DNA of 64,000 nt from Bacillus sp. ISL-34 (GCF_018613325.1 NZ_JAGGQJ010000023.1:186001-250000), one strand, 5' to 3'; counted from the stretch's first letter, positions 19,325-29,165 are shown. Numbers and translations are program-made. The notes: a model not told the origin generated them from the letters alone.

Positions 19325-19957
19325 ATGGAATATAGTAAGACCTTTTATACTAAGGAACTGCAGACATTAAGCGGAACGCTCATCATCGAGGGGCCGTTAA
19401 ACGGCGAAAAAATGTCCGCTTATGAGTTTCACGAAGACTTGGTCGCCTTTCGCCCGCCTGCTTTGCAGCATAAAGCGTTAATAGAAATTGCAGACTTGCC
19501 CGAGGGCAGGATCTTTATCGCCCGTGAAAATGAAACAATCGTGGGTTATGTAACTTACTTATATCCCGATCCCTTGGAGCGCTGGTCGGAAATCAAGATG
19601 GAGGATCTGATTGAGCTTGGTGCAATCGAGGTCATCCCTAAATACCGGGGTGCCTCCGTCGGGAAGAACCTAATCCGCCTTTCCATGGAAGACGATTCGG
19701 TTGAGGACTTTATCATCATCACCACTGAATACTATTGGCATTGGGATTTGAAAGGGACAGGGCTAAATATTTGGGACTATCGCAAGGTCATGGAAAAAAT
19801 GATGAGTGCCGGTGGTTTGGTCTACTTTGCAACAGATGATCCTGAAATCAGTTCCCACCCGGCCAACTGCCTGATGGCCCGTATCGGCAAAAGGGTCCCG
19901 CAGGAATCGATCCAGAAATTCGACCAATTGCGTTTTATGAATCGGTTTATGTATTAA
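19325..19957 (+). CDS. acuA: Acetoin utilization protein AcuA (protein acetyltransferase)
   Basis: A 210-residue GNAT-family acetyltransferase that inactivates AcsA by acetylating its catalytic lysine. The GNAT acetyl-CoA binding region is visible as LGAIEVIPKYRGASVGKNLIRLSM (given here as its stretch around residues 100-123), with RGxxxGxxL. Length equals the B. subtilis protein. The start at 19325 (MEYSKTFYTKE) follows GGGTGGTGA; an upstream frame from 19217 has no ribosome binding site. It is the first gene of acuABC, divergent from its target acsA. Confidence 0.93.
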   Translation: MEYSKTFYTKELQTLSGTLIIEGPLNGEKMSAYEFHEDLVAFRPPALQHKALIEIADLPEGRIFIARENETIVGYVTYLYPDPLERWSEIKMEDLIELGAIEVIPKYRGASVGKNLIRLSMEDDSVEDFIIITTEYYWHWDLKGTGLNIWDYRKVMEKMMSAGGLVYFATDDPEISSHPANCLMARIGKRVPQESIQKFDQLRFMNRFMY

Positions 19958-19983
19958 AGAGGCGAGTAAGAGGAGGAAGGAAA

Positions 19984-20634
19984 ATGATTGTTGAAACAAT
20001 AATGAATGAGGATATTATCACCCTCACTCCAACGGATACAATCCATAGCGCTGTCTTGATCATCAAGGAGAAGCGAATTCGCCATATCCCCATTGTCGAT
20101 GACAGCTTTCAACTTGTGGGATTAGTCAGCGACCGTGATATTCGGGATGCTGCCCCTTCTATATTTCGTACCGAAGAATACAAAAATGATTTACAAAAAC
20201 CACTATCAAGCATCATGAAAACTGAAATAATCACGGGGCACCCGCTGGATTTCGTGGAAGAAATCGGGGCTGTTTTTTGTGATAACAATATCAGCTGCCT
20301 TCCAATCGTAAAGGGAAGGAAGTTAGTGGGCATCATAACCGGTTCTGATTTACTTCATTCATACGTTGAGTTGACTGGAGTCAATCAGCCCGGTTCCCAA
20401 ATCGAAATCAGAATCCCGGATAAGGCAGGTTCCCTTCATGATATTGCCCATATTTTCAAAAGGCGCAATACGAATATCCTGAGCACCCTTGTTTATCCTG
20501 AAAAAAATGGAACCGACTATAAAATTCTTGTAATTCGTGTACAGACGATGAATCCATTTATGGTGGTGGAGGATTTGAAGAAAGAAGGCTATACCGTTTT
20601 ATGGCCTAGTCTACCGGGGATTTCACATGAATGA
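19984..20634 (+). CDS. acuB: AcuB, CBS-pair and ACT domain protein
   Basis: A 216-residue protein with two N-terminal CBS motifs (about residues 7-60 and 75-130, including RIRHIPIVDD and ISCLPIVKGRKLVGIITGSD) and a C-terminal ACT-like domain from about 140. CBS pairs usually bind adenine nucleotides, so a sensing role is plausible. Its exact part in acetoin/acetate control is not settled. The start follows AGGAGGAAGGAAA. Its last codons overlap acuC by eight bases, so translation of the two is likely coupled. Confidence 0.92.
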   Translation: MIVETIMNEDIITLTPTDTIHSAVLIIKEKRIRHIPIVDDSFQLVGLVSDRDIRDAAPSIFRTEEYKNDLQKPLSSIMKTEIITGHPLDFVEEIGAVFCDNNISCLPIVKGRKLVGIITGSDLLHSYVELTGVNQPGSQIEIRIPDKAGSLHDIAHIFKRRNTNILSTLVYPEKNGTDYKILVIRVQTMNPFMVVEDLKKEGYTVLWPSLPGISHE

Positions 20635-21808
20635 TACATCCCTTTTCGTCTATTCGGATGAACTACTTACCTACAAATTCAACGATGAGCATCCATTCAA
20701 TCAAAAACGGCTTAAACTCACGCTTGATTTATTAAAAAAACACCATGCCATCAATGATGATCAAATTATCAAGCCCAGAATGGCAGCCGATGCAGAATTG
20801 GAACTGATTCATGATCACCATTATGTAAACGCTGTCAGATTGGCCGGCCAGGGAAAGCTTCCCCCTGAAAAGGCTGTAAATTATGGGCTAGGAACGGAGG
20901 ATACCCCTATCTTCCCCAAAATGCACGAAGCAAGTGCCTTGCTTGTAGGCGGTACCTTGACGGCTGTGGATGCCGTCATGACCGGTCAGTCCCTGCACGC
21001 ACTTAATCTTGGCGGCGGCCTGCATCACGGTTTCCGCGGGAAAGCCTCGGGCTTTTGCATATACAACGATAGTTCGGTCGCGATTAAATACCTGCAAAAA
21101 AAATATGGGGCGCGTGTCTTGTATGTCGATACCGATGCACATCATGGTGACGGAGTACAATGGTCATTTTATGATGATCCGGATGTATGCACACTATCCA
21201 TCCATGAAACGGGTCGCTATCTATTTCCCGGCACCGGCAATATTAACGAGCGGGGCCAGGGAAAAGGCTACGGCTACTCATTCAACATCCCGGTCGATGC
21301 ATTCACTGAAGATGAATCCTTTCTCGAATGCTATAGGGCCTCCTTTAAAGAGGTCATTGAATTCTTCAAACCGGATGTGATATTAACGCAAAACGGAGCC
21401 GACTCCCATTATTACGATCCGCTCACCCATTTATCAGCCACCATGAAGATTTTTAGGGAAATACCAAAGTTGGCCCACGAAATGGCCCATAAGTATTGCG
21501 AAGGCCGGTGGATTGCAGTGGGCGGCGGCGGATATGATATATGGCGCGTCGTCCCGAGGGCTTGGGCGAGGGTCTGGCTTGAAATGACGAATAATGATAT
21601 ATCAGGTCCCCTATCAAAGGAATGGCTCGATCGCTGGCAGCCTGAGTCCCCTGTTCCCCTACCGAATGAATGGGATGACATGGTGGATATATACGAACCC
21701 ATTCCGAGGAAGCCTGAAATCACCGAGAAGAATGCCCTGACGCTTGAAAAGGTTCTTTATCCCATCAGGTCTTCCAGGCAAACGACGAAAAGCAATGAAC
21801 AAAGTTAA
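20627..21808 (+). CDS. acuC: AcuC, class I histone-deacetylase-like protein deacetylase
   Basis: A 393-residue Zn-dependent deacetylase that reactivates acetylated AcsA. The active-site motifs are intact: NLGGGLHHGF, VDTDAHHGDGVQ (tandem histidines and metal-binding aspartates), QNGADSHYYDPLTHL and GGGGYDIWRV. The start overlaps the end of acuB. Together with AcuA it forms a reversible acetylation switch. In B. subtilis motPS (ytxDE) lies between acuC and ccpA; here acuC is followed directly by convergent ccpA. Confidence 0.95.
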   Translation: MNDTSLFVYSDELLTYKFNDEHPFNQKRLKLTLDLLKKHHAINDDQIIKPRMAADAELELIHDHHYVNAVRLAGQGKLPPEKAVNYGLGTEDTPIFPKMHEASALLVGGTLTAVDAVMTGQSLHALNLGGGLHHGFRGKASGFCIYNDSSVAIKYLQKKYGARVLYVDTDAHHGDGVQWSFYDDPDVCTLSIHETGRYLFPGTGNINERGQGKGYGYSFNIPVDAFTEDESFLECYRASFKEVIEFFKPDVILTQNGADSHYYDPLTHLSATMKIFREIPKLAHEMAHKYCEGRWIAVGGGGYDIWRVVPRAWARVWLEMTNNDISGPLSKEWLDRWQPESPVPLPNEWDDMVDIYEPIPRKPEITEKNALTLEKVLYPIRSSRQTTKSNEQS

Positions 21809-21810
21809 CC

Positions 21811-21838
21811 AAAAGATCGTTGAAAAACGATCTTTTTT
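21811..21838 (+). terminator. Terminator of acuABC
   Basis: AAAAGATCGT-TGAAAA-ACGATC followed by TTTTTT, three bases after the acuC stop codon. Confidence 0.88.
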
Positions 21839-21866
21839 GTTCGGGCATACATTTGAGAAACAAAAA

Positions 21867-21889
21867 GAGAGTGCCCTCGGGACACTCTC
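21867..21889 (-). terminator. Terminator of ccpA
   Basis: GAGAGTG pairs with CACTCTC around a CCC/GGG-containing loop; on the minus strand it is followed by CTTTTTG. Confidence 0.8.
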
Positions 21890-21898
21890 CAAACCAGT

Positions 21899-22903
21899 TT
21901 ATTTCGTTGATTGACGGTTTTCAATCCGATGTGGCAGGATCACTTTTTCAAGACCTTCCTCCACTTGTTCTTTATTCATCAACTTTGTAAGAAGCCTCAT
22001 CGCAACCGCACCAATATCATATAAAGGTTGGACGATCGTCGTGATTTGCGGACGCACCATCAATGTCAATCTCGTGTTATCGAAGCTGATCACTTCAAAG
22101 TCTTCCGGTACATTATACCCTTTGTCCTGAGCTGCATGGACAATTCCAAGCGCCATTTCATCAGCACCGGCGATGAATGCTGTCGGTCTGTTTTCAGCTT
22201 CCAGGTACTTTTCAAAAGATTCAATTCCTGAATCATATGTATAATCACCTTCAATGATATAACTTTCATCAAATGAAAGCCCAGCTTCTTTCAATCCTCG
22301 TTTATAACCAGTCAATTTCATTTCATTAATCAGCGCGGATGGGTTTCCGCTTACAAAAGCGATATGCTTGTGGCCTTTATTAGCGAAGAAGGTCACTGCG
22401 TCGAATGCCGCCGCCTCATAATCAATATTGACCGATGGAACTTGTCCGCTTTCATCCACCGAACCTGCCAGAACGATTGGAACAGGTGAATTCTTAAACT
22501 CTTTGACATGCTCATCAGAAATGTTGCCGCCCATGAATACGATACCATCCACTTGTTTTCCAAGCATCGTATTCAACAAATGGAATTCCTTATCTATATT
22601 CTCATCAGAACTGCTTAGAATGATATTGTATTTATACATGGTGGCTATATCTTCTATGCCCCGTGCCAATTCGGCAAAAAAGATACTTGAGATATCCGGG
22701 ATGATGACCCCGACTGTAGTCGTTTTCTTTGAGGCAAGTCCCCTTGCCACTGCATTGGGACGGTACCCTAACTTCTCAATCACATCGGAAACTTTCTTCC
22801 TTGTTGCAGGCTTTACATTTGGATTCCCGTTAACTACGCGGGAAACGGTGGCCATGGAAACATTCGCCTCACGCGCCACATCATAAATGGTTATATTATT
22901 CAT
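21899..22903 (-). CDS. ccpA: Catabolite control protein A
   Basis: A 334-residue LacI/GalR regulator, the master carbon-catabolite regulator of Firmicutes, acting with HPr-Ser46-P at cre sites. The N-terminal helix-turn-helix is [20 protein letters not shown], with the hinge helix [14 protein letters not shown]. The rest is a periplasmic-binding-protein-like core ([20 protein letters not shown] onward). A direct target may be the cre inside acsA, 3 kb away. The start follows GGAGGAATGG. A promoter TTGCAG-17-TATGAT lies about 240 bases upstream, implying a long leader. Confidence 0.97.
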   Translation of the reverse strand: MNNITIYDVAREANVSMATVSRVVNGNPNVKPATRKKVSDVIEKLGYRPNAVARGLASKKTTTVGVIIPDISSIFFAELARGIEDIATMYKYNIILSSSDENIDKEFHLLNTMLGKQVDGIVFMGGNISDEHVKEFKNSPVPIVLAGSVDESGQVPSVNIDYEAAAFDAVTFFANKGHKHIAFVSGNPSALINEMKLTGYKRGLKEAGLSFDESYIIEGDYTYDSGIESFEKYLEAENRPTAFIAGADEMALGIVHAAQDKGYNVPEDFEVISFDNTRLTLMVRPQITTIVQPLYDIGAVAMRLLTKLMNKEQVEEGLEKVILPHRIENRQSTK

Positions 22904-23223
22904 TCATCCATTCCTCCATTTCTTTCATTTTCCCCATAAAAGACCCGAATTATTTCGAAAAAAAATCTTTTATGCGTTTTTCTCTATAAGGAAGATTATT
23001 TTAGGAACGATCTGCCTAACAAAAAATGCAGTCCTACTCTCTTCTCAGTCAATATTCAATACCCTATTCAAGTATAAAATTCACATAGATATCACTTTAT
23101 GTATGACTCAATCTTCCGAACAGTTCTCATTCTTGTTATTTATCATACGATAGTCGAATCTTTCCTGCAATCCAATAGTGCTCATTTCGAAGCTTTTTCT
23201 GCAAAAACTAGTATTTTACCATT
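22904..23223 (-). other. Intergenic region upstream of ccpA
   Basis: About 320 AT-rich bases without a coding frame I would support. It holds the likely ccpA promoter (23142-23170). No other signal was recognised. Confidence 0.5.
23142..23170 (-). promoter_or_regulatory. Candidate promoter of ccpA
   Basis: Minus-strand TTGCAG, a 17-base spacer and TATGAT, lying downstream of the aroA terminator and 240 bases before ccpA. Confidence 0.55.
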
Positions 23224-23253
23224 AAAAAAAGCCCTTGCCAAGTTGGTAAGGGC
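23224..23253 (-). terminator. Terminator of aroA
   Basis: Minus-strand GCCCTTACCAA-CT-TGGCAAGGGC followed by seven T residues. Confidence 0.88.
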
Positions 23254-23284
23254 CGTAAGTAGATCATTTAAAGACTTTCTTAGC

Positions 23285-24361
23285 TTATACAGTTACCCAG
23301 TTCAAACGTTTAATTTCGTCGTAGAATTCATCAAATTGTTTGAAGTCCATTTGCTGTGCAGAATCCGATAAAGCAACGGAAGGATCTGGATGCACTTCAG
23401 CCATAACACCGTCAGCGCCGATTGCAAGAGCCGCCTTAGCCGTAGGAAGCAGAAGATCGCGACGTCCAGTTGAATGCGTTACATCAACCATGACCGGTAA
23501 ATGAGTTTCTTGTTTTAAAATCGGTACAGCAGAGATATCAAGTGTATTCCTTGTTGCTTTTTCGTAAGTACGGATACCGCGCTCACAAAGGATGATGTTG
23601 CCATTGCCCTGCGACATGATGTATTCCGCTGCATGAATGAACTCTTCAATCGTTGCAGCCAGTCCACGTTTTAAAAGAACCGGTTTATTTACGGCACCTG
23701 CCGCTTTTAGCAAGTCGAAGTTTTGCATGTTGCGCGCCCCGATTTGGATGACATCGATATGATCGATCGCCGCTTCGATATCGTTGGCACTCACGATTTC
23801 ACTGATTACAGCCAAGCCGTATTCATCGGCAACACGTTTAAGTATTTGTAAACCTTCCAAACCAAGCCCTTGGAAGTCATATGGAGATGTACGTGGCTTA
23901 AATGCACCGCCGCGCATCAATTTCAAACCTTTAGCTTTAATGACTTCCGCCACCGCAGCTGTCTGTTCATAAGATTCAACGGCACATGGTCCGAAAACGA
24001 AGCTAGGGATCCCGTTACCGACCAATTCACCCTTAATGTCGATGATAGTGTCTTCAGCCTTTTGTTTTCTCGATACAAGAAGCGTTTTCTTCTGATCGTC
24101 TTTTTGTAGCTCCAAGCCCAATTTAAAGATTTCTTTGAAAATATGTTTAATCGAACCAAGATCAAGCGGTCCTTGATTATTGGCTTCGATAAGATCCAGC
24201 ATTGTTCTTTCACGGACCGGATCGTAACGGTTTACACCTTGTTTTTCTTTAACGCGACCAATTTCCTGTACAAGTTCAGCACGTTGATTAATAAGATGTA
24301 ATAACTGAAGGTTCACATCATCCAGTTGATTACGAAGTCCATCAAGCTCTTTGTTGCTCAT
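23285..24361 (-). CDS. aroA: Bifunctional DAHP synthase / chorismate mutase
   Basis: A 358-residue fusion: an AroQ-type chorismate mutase (about residues 1-85, [20 protein letters not shown] onward, with catalytic-type [12 protein letters not shown]) followed by a type I-beta DAHP synthase (about 95-358; [53 protein letters not shown]). It starts the shikimate pathway, and the mutase domain senses chorismate or prephenate for feedback control. The name follows B. subtilis usage (AroA, also AroG); it is not EPSP synthase. It lies directly upstream of ccpA on the same strand, separated by a terminator. Confidence 0.95.
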   Translation of the reverse strand: MSNKELDGLRNQLDDVNLQLLHLINQRAELVQEIGRVKEKQGVNRYDPVRERTMLDLIEANNQGPLDLGSIKHIFKEIFKLGLELQKDDQKKTLLVSRKQKAEDTIIDIKGELVGNGIPSFVFGPCAVESYEQTAAVAEVIKAKGLKLMRGGAFKPRTSPYDFQGLGLEGLQILKRVADEYGLAVISEIVSANDIEAAIDHIDVIQIGARNMQNFDLLKAAGAVNKPVLLKRGLAATIEEFIHAAEYIMSQGNGNIILCERGIRTYEKATRNTLDISAVPILKQETHLPVMVDVTHSTGRRDLLLPTAKAALAIGADGVMAEVHPDPSVALSDSAQQMDFKQFDEFYDEIKRLNWVTV

Positions 24362-24840
24362 TACAAATCCATCCCTTCGTTTTTTAAAATAGAAATCGGT
24401 TCAGCGGCCTCAAACTAAAAAAATTCCATTTGGATCCACCCCGATTGTTTTATCAATGAAAAATTTAGAATATTTCATGTATGATTAAATCAATTATAAA
24501 TGAAGTGCCCATAAATGTCACTATATTTTTCTTTAATAATTAAACGCTTTTAAGCATTAAAGTTATAAATGCATAAAATCAGGTGTTACACATGCAAGAA
24601 AAACGATTTAGACTGAATATTGGAACAATCCGTTGTAGGAATTATATTGGAAATAGAACAAGAAAGCTATAATTTAATTATATTTTATCTTAAAGAACAT
24701 TTGGACCATGATCAAATCGTCTGCCACTTGCCTGGAGCCATCCAGAACGCCTGAAGATAAATGAACAGAAAGGGCCTTTAAAGAAAACGTTTCCCCTGGA
24801 GACCGTTTAAAAACCCCTATTGCTTCCAGATGGATAATAA
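24362..24840. other. 480-base intergenic region between aroA and ytxJ
   Basis: AT-rich upstream part, then a more GC-rich part near 24720-24800. Only very short frames without ribosome binding sites are present. It should contain the aroA promoter, but I could not single out a convincing one. Confidence 0.5.
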
Positions 24841-24874
24841 AAGGCCGGACCCCTTACCAAAGGGATCCGGCCTT
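24841..24874 (-). terminator. Terminator of ytxGHJ
   Basis: GGCCGGA pairs with TCCGGCC with an inner CCCTT/AAGGG stem, followed on the minus strand by TTTTAT, just after the ytxJ stop codon. Confidence 0.85.
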
Positions 24875-24880
24875 CATGGT

Positions 24881-25207
24881 TCATTCAGTGATGGCCTTGC
24901 TCAATGAATCATATGTAATACGCCAATGAGATTCATTCCAGGCCGGTTTTCCACTTTTAAAAAGGATAGCCTGAGGTGATTGATGTTTGATATCAAATGT
25001 TTCTGCCACATAATTGGATAGTGGACGAGCTTCCTGAACGGCTAAATAGGCCGTTTTAAGTTGTTCGTTCTCTAAGATGTACCTCTCATATTGTTCAAAT
25101 GCTTCAGCACTGACCGGGCATGTTACGCTATGCTTGAAAAGCAGGAATGTATCCTCTTTTAGAAGCTCATTGAATTGTTCTTCTGTTTCGATTTTGCTCA
25201 TGACCAT
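24881..25207 (-). CDS. ytxJ: Monothiol bacilliredoxin-like protein YtxJ (BrxC)
   Basis: A 108-residue thioredoxin-fold protein of the bacillithiol system, thought to act on bacillithiolated proteins. The active site is a single cysteine, C30, in HSVTCPVS, where thioredoxins have CxxC. QEARPLSNYVAE and SPQAILFKSGK are typical of the family. The start at 25207 follows AAAGGAGA; a longer upstream frame is unsupported. It is the last gene of ytxG-ytxH-ytxJ, so it shares their stress-linked promoter. Confidence 0.92.
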   Translation of the reverse strand: MVMSKIETEEQFNELLKEDTFLLFKHSVTCPVSAEAFEQYERYILENEQLKTAYLAVQEARPLSNYVAETFDIKHQSPQAILFKSGKPAWNESHWRITYDSLSKAITE

Positions 25208-25337
25208 AATACAGTCTCCTTTCCTTGTCCATATAAATTTTACCATCAAAAAGGCGATGAAGCCATTGAAGCACTTCACCGCCTTATTCTTCGTCCCTTT
25301 ATGCCTCTTCATCCCCATTAAAGGAATTCAAGGAATA

Positions 25338-25910
25338 TTATTTCTTTAGGCTATTCTCTGTTTCATCAAACGCCTTTTTCGCTTCATCTAGTTTTAATTT
25401 TGCCGCATTCTTATTTCCGCTTGTAGGATCTGCAGGATTATTTTCCGAATCATTGCCGTTAGCAAAGTTCGTTTCGACGGATACGATAGGAGAATCGGAA
25501 GTTCCGGTTACATCTATATCCTTATTGCTCGAATTCGTCGTATCATCAGCCGCGTCGCCGTTTTCTTTACCCGGTTTTAGGCTTTTCACTTTATTGACGA
25601 TATTTGAAGATTTATTGGAAACGATTTCCGTGACAGAGCTCGTTTTCTCTTTTGCAGTATCAGCAATCACTGTACCTTTTTCCATCGCCGTTTGTCTTAA
25701 TCTTTCTGTTTTCTCTGAAATGTTTCTAGCTTGTTCATTGAAGTCATTCCTTAATTCCTTGCCTGTTTTCGGAGCCATGAACAAAGCTGTAGCCGCTCCG
25801 ATCATCCCGCCGATCAAGGCGCCAATCATAAAGTCCTTTGAATTGATCGAGTCGCGTTCGTCCTCATATGATTTCTGATAGTCCTTTGTCGGAAATTCTT
25901 TTTGAGTCAT
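25338..25910 (-). CDS. ytxH: YtxH-family general stress protein
   Basis: A 190-residue protein. A YtxH domain lies at about residues 18-60: a glycine/alanine-rich hydrophobic segment, FMIGALIGGMIGAATALFMA, then PKTGKELRND. The rest is a long hydrophilic, helix-prone and then disordered tail rich in Asn, Ser and Lys. Probably membrane-associated; molecular role unknown. The start at 25910 (MTQKEFP) follows AAAGGGGA; the in-frame TTG at 25928 overlaps that site. It lies between ytxG and ytxJ. Confidence 0.88.
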   Translation of the reverse strand: MTQKEFPTKDYQKSYEDERDSINSKDFMIGALIGGMIGAATALFMAPKTGKELRNDFNEQARNISEKTERLRQTAMEKGTVIADTAKEKTSSVTEIVSNKSSNIVNKVKSLKPGKENGDAADDTTNSSNKDIDVTGTSDSPIVSVETNFANGNDSENNPADPTSGNKNAAKLKLDEAKKAFDETENSLKK

Positions 25911-25955
25911 AATACATTCCCCTTTCAATTTTCATTTCATTTTTTTAACTAGATT

Positions 25956-26465
25956 TTAAGATCTGGAACGTAAAAACCTTTTTTTAGGCAGGTTATCTGT
26001 TTCCAACGCTTCCCTTTCTAACTCCGCCCTTTCGGTTGGGGTCGGGGCAGCCTGTTTGCTTCTGGACTTCCATTTGTCCCTTATCTCCATGGCTACATTA
26101 CTCCATTGTACAATTTGTGAGATTCGGTCTTGATTATTATCAATCTCAGCCTGCACTTTATGGGAAACCTTTTGGATGGAAGAATTGAAGCTAGAGATGG
26201 ATGTACCTACATCCTTCACGGCATCCACCACCGTATTCAGGTTTTCTGACTTATGCTGCAAATCTTCAGCCAACGTATTCGTTTTATGTAATAACTGGGT
26301 AGTTTCGAGCGTTATGCCCTGCATTTGGCTCTCTAGACCTGTCAGCGTCCGGGCCACACTGTCCAGGGTAGTTTGAAGTGATGTCAGTACCTTTGTTAGG
26401 AAAATAACAAGTACCAAAAAAGCTATCGCTGCAACAGCAGCACTTACGTATAAAATAATCTCCAT
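25956..26465 (-). CDS. ytxG: YtxG, DUF948-type stress protein
   Basis: A 169-residue protein with one N-terminal membrane segment (about residues 4-25, ILYVSAAVAAIAFLVLVIFL), then a coiled-coil-like helical region (DUF948) and a basic C-terminus ending in RFLRSRS. First gene of ytxGHJ, which belongs to the sigma-B general stress regulon in B. subtilis. A sigma-B type promoter lies at 26516-26540. The start follows CGGAGGTG. Exact function unknown. Confidence 0.9.
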   Translation of the reverse strand: MEIILYVSAAVAAIAFLVLVIFLTKVLTSLQTTLDSVARTLTGLESQMQGITLETTQLLHKTNTLAEDLQHKSENLNTVVDAVKDVGTSISSFNSSIQKVSHKVQAEIDNNQDRISQIVQWSNVAMEIRDKWKSRSKQAAPTPTERAELEREALETDNLPKKRFLRSRS

Positions 26466-26515
26466 TGGAACACCTCCGAAAAAATTCGACTTAATTAATA
26501 GCTGTTAGATATTAA

Positions 26516-26540
26516 TTACCCCTTCCCTATTATTATAAAC
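26516..26540 (-). promoter_or_regulatory. Sigma-B type promoter of ytxGHJ
   Basis: Minus-strand GTTTAT, a 13-base spacer and GGGTAA match the sigma-B consensus (GTTTAA, then GGGTAT) at all but two positions. It lies 51 bases upstream of ytxG. Confidence 0.7.
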
Positions 26541-26694
26541 GTATTTATTTTTTCAATATACCCTATCATACCCTAATCTGGAAATATTATTGTCTGCACC
26601 CAGTTCTTCGGTGAAATTCATGGGTGACACTTATGGCAGGAAATCGGGTATGATAGAAAAGATAAGTCGAATTTAAACAATGGAGGTATTTTTT

Positions 26695-27807
26695 ATGAAA
26701 GATCCCAGAATTGATACATTGGCCAAAAACTTAATCAATTATTCCGTGAAGCTTCAAAATGGTGAAAAAATCTTGATCGAAAACTTTGGATTGCAGCGTG
26801 AACTTGTTAACGCACTTGTGAATGAAGCCTATGCAGCTGGTGGTTACCCATTCGTCCTTTTAAAGGATCACCAAGTGGATCGTGCCTTGCTGATGGGTGC
26901 CAAAGAAGAACAGTACAAGATGATGGGTGAGTTTGAAGCAAACGTAATGAACCAGATGGATGCTTATATCGGACTTCGTGCCGGGGATAATATAAATGAA
27001 CAATCCGATGTCCCTTCAGAGAAGATGGCGATTCATGGACAGACAGTCGGTAAAGTACATAGAAATATCCGCGTGCCAAAAACAAAATGGGTCGTGCTTC
27101 GCTACCCGACAAATTCCATGGCCCAATTAGCCAAAATGAGCACAGAAGCATTCGAAGACTTTTATTTCGAAGTCTGCAACCTCGACTATGGCAAAATGAG
27201 CGCAGCAATGGACAACCTTGTTGAATTGATGGATAAAACGGATAAGGTCCGCTTAACTGGGCCCGGTACGGACCTAACCTTCTCCATCAAAGACATTAAA
27301 GCCATCAAATGTGCGGGTGAGCTGAACATCCCTGACGGTGAAGTATATACGGCTCCGGTTAAAGATTCCATCAATGGCGTGATTTCGTATAATACTCCGT
27401 CCCCTTATCAGGGTTTTACTTTTGAAAACGTGAAGTTAACATTCAAGGATGGAAAAATCGTTGAAGCGGTTGCGAATGATACGGAACGCATCAACAAAAT
27501 TTTTGATACTGATGAAGGCGCACGATATGTCGGTGAATTTGCAATTGGTGTAAATCCTTATATTCTACACCCGATGCAAGATATCCTCTTTGATGAAAAA
27601 ATTGATGGAAGTTTTCATTTCACTCCCGGACAATGCTATGATGATGCCTTTAACGGAAACCATTCAGACATTCACTGGGACCTGGTCAATATTCAGCGTC
27701 CTGAATATGGCGGCGGGGAAATCCATTTTGATGACGTCTTGATACGTAAGGACGGACGCTTCGTATTACCTGAACTGGAAAATTTGAATCCAGAAAATTT
27801 AAAATAA
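26695..27807 (+). CDS. ampS: Aminopeptidase of family M29 (AmpS/PepS type)
   Basis: A 370-residue metal-dependent aminopeptidase (thermophilic aminopeptidase family). Seen: the N-terminal LAKNLINYSVKLQNGEKILIE, then GPGTDLTFSIK, PDGEVYTAPVKDSINGVI with the metal-binding glutamate, NDTERINKIFDTDEGARYVGE shortened here around its EGAR..GE core, and the late HSDIHWDLV metal site. The start at 26695 follows TGGAGG; the ATG 15 bases upstream overlaps that site. Cytoplasmic, likely in peptide turnover. It stands alone between ytxG (divergent) and murC (convergent). Confidence 0.92.
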   Translation: MKDPRIDTLAKNLINYSVKLQNGEKILIENFGLQRELVNALVNEAYAAGGYPFVLLKDHQVDRALLMGAKEEQYKMMGEFEANVMNQMDAYIGLRAGDNINEQSDVPSEKMAIHGQTVGKVHRNIRVPKTKWVVLRYPTNSMAQLAKMSTEAFEDFYFEVCNLDYGKMSAAMDNLVELMDKTDKVRLTGPGTDLTFSIKDIKAIKCAGELNIPDGEVYTAPVKDSINGVISYNTPSPYQGFTFENVKLTFKDGKIVEAVANDTERINKIFDTDEGARYVGEFAIGVNPYILHPMQDILFDEKIDGSFHFTPGQCYDDAFNGNHSDIHWDLVNIQRPEYGGGEIHFDDVLIRKDGRFVLPELENLNPENLK

Positions 27808-27820
27808 CATAAAAACCAAT

Positions 27821-27862
27821 AAAAAAACGACCGACCCGCTCTAACGGATCGATCGTTTTTTT
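27821..27862. terminator. Bidirectional terminator between ampS and murC
   Basis: AAAAACGA..CGA..CG pairs with CG..TCG.TCGTTTTT; A- and T-tracts on both sides. Confidence 0.8.
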
Positions 27863-29165
27863 ATTTTACCTGCAGTGAATGCTCATAGGCTGCTTGGAAC
27901 TTTTGAATGTCCCCCGCACCCATGAATAACACGACACTGTTTTCATGATTTTGCAATATTGATGTTGTGTTCTCCGTAATCAGCTCGGCACCGGGAATCT
28001 TATCTTGAAGGTCTTCAATCGATAACTTCCCTTGATGTTCACGAGCAGATCCAAAAATTTCACATAAGTATACTTTGTCGGCCAAATTCAAGCTGTCGGC
28101 GAATTCATCAAGGAATGCCTGAGTTCTCGAGAAAGTATGCGGCTGGAATACCGCAACAACTTCACGCTCTGGGTATTTCTGACGGGCCGAGTCAACAGTT
28201 GCAGAGATTTCTGTCGGATGATGTGCATAATCATCAATGATGATCTGACTTCCGATTTCCTTCTCTGAGAACCGGCGTTTAACTCCGCCAAAAGTCCGCA
28301 ATTGGGCTTTCACAGCTTCCGTATCCAAGTTTTCATATTTACAAAGTGCAATGACACCAAGTGCATTCAACACATTATGCTTTCCAAAAGTAGGAATGGT
28401 GAATGTATCATAGTAATTGTTCCTTACATGCACATCAAAAGTCGTGCCATCCGGAGTGACGGAAACATTTTTCGCTTGAAAATCATTTCCTTCTCCAAAT
28501 CCGTAAAAAATAACCGGTACTTTCGCCTGAATATGTGGTAAATGTTCATCATCCCCGCACGCAATGATGCCTTTGTTGACTTGAAGGGCCATCGTTTGGA
28601 AAGCCTCGAACACGTCTTCGACATTGGCGTAATAATCAGGATGGTCAAAATCGATATTCGTCATGATCGCATAATCCGGATAATAGGAAAGGAAATGACG
28701 GCGATATTCACATGCTTCGAATACGAAGTAATCAGAATTCACGATTCCTTTACCCGTTCCATCCCCAATCAAGAAGGATGTCGGTTTAGCGCCCCCCATT
28801 ACATGGGCAAGTAAGCCGGTCGTCGATGTTTTACCATGCGCTCCCGTAACGGCCACGCTGATGAAGTTTTTCATGAAATCACCTAGGAAACGGTGATAAC
28901 GGATGATCGGCAAATCAAGTTCTTTTGCCTTCACGATTTCCGGATGACTATCCGGAAACGCATTTCCTGCAATGATGGTCATTCCAGGTTGAATATTTTC
29001 CTCGTTGAAAGGAAGGATTTTAATCCCGGCTTTTTCTAATGCCAATTGTGTAAAAAATTCTTTTTCGTAATCGGAACCCTGCACCTCAATATTCATATCA
29101 TGCAGTATTTGTGCTAGAGCACTCATACCCGACCCTTTAATTCCCACAAAATGGTAAGCAGTCAT
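27861..29165 (-). CDS. murC: UDP-N-acetylmuramate--L-alanine ligase
   Basis: A 434-residue Mur ligase that adds the first amino acid, L-alanine, to UDP-MurNAc with ATP. Seen: the N-terminal nucleotide-sugar domain [19 protein letters not shown], the ATP loop [17 protein letters not shown], the central [10 protein letters not shown], and [12 protein letters not shown] in the C-terminal domain. The start at 29165 (MTAYHFVG) follows GGTGGAGG; the in-frame extension to 29234 has no ribosome binding site. Located next to sftA as in B. subtilis. Confidence 0.96.
   Translation of the reverse strand: MTAYHFVGIKGSGMSALAQILHDMNIEVQGSDYEKEFFTQLALEKAGIKILPFNEENIQPGMTIIAGNAFPDSHPEIVKAKELDLPIIRYHRFLGDFMKNFISVAVTGAHGKTSTTGLLAHVMGGAKPTSFLIGDGTGKGIVNSDYFVFEACEYRRHFLSYYPDYAIMTNIDFDHPDYYANVEDVFEAFQTMALQVNKGIIACGDDEHLPHIQAKVPVIFYGFGEGNDFQAKNVSVTPDGTTFDVHVRNNYYDTFTIPTFGKHNVLNALGVIALCKYENLDTEAVKAQLRTFGGVKRRFSEKEIGSQIIIDDYAHHPTEISATVDSARQKYPEREVVAVFQPHTFSRTQAFLDEFADSLNLADKVYLCEIFGSAREHQGKLSIEDLQDKIPGAELITENTTSILQNHENSVVLFMGAGDIQKFQAAYEHSLQVK

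Noticed and set aside
24620-24754. 44-codon TTG frame (VVGIILEIEQESYNLIIFYL region) between aroA and ytxJ
   Set aside because: The composition looks protein-like, but there is no ribosome binding site, the start codon is weak and nothing was recognised. It overlaps no conserved motif, so it was not annotated as a gene.
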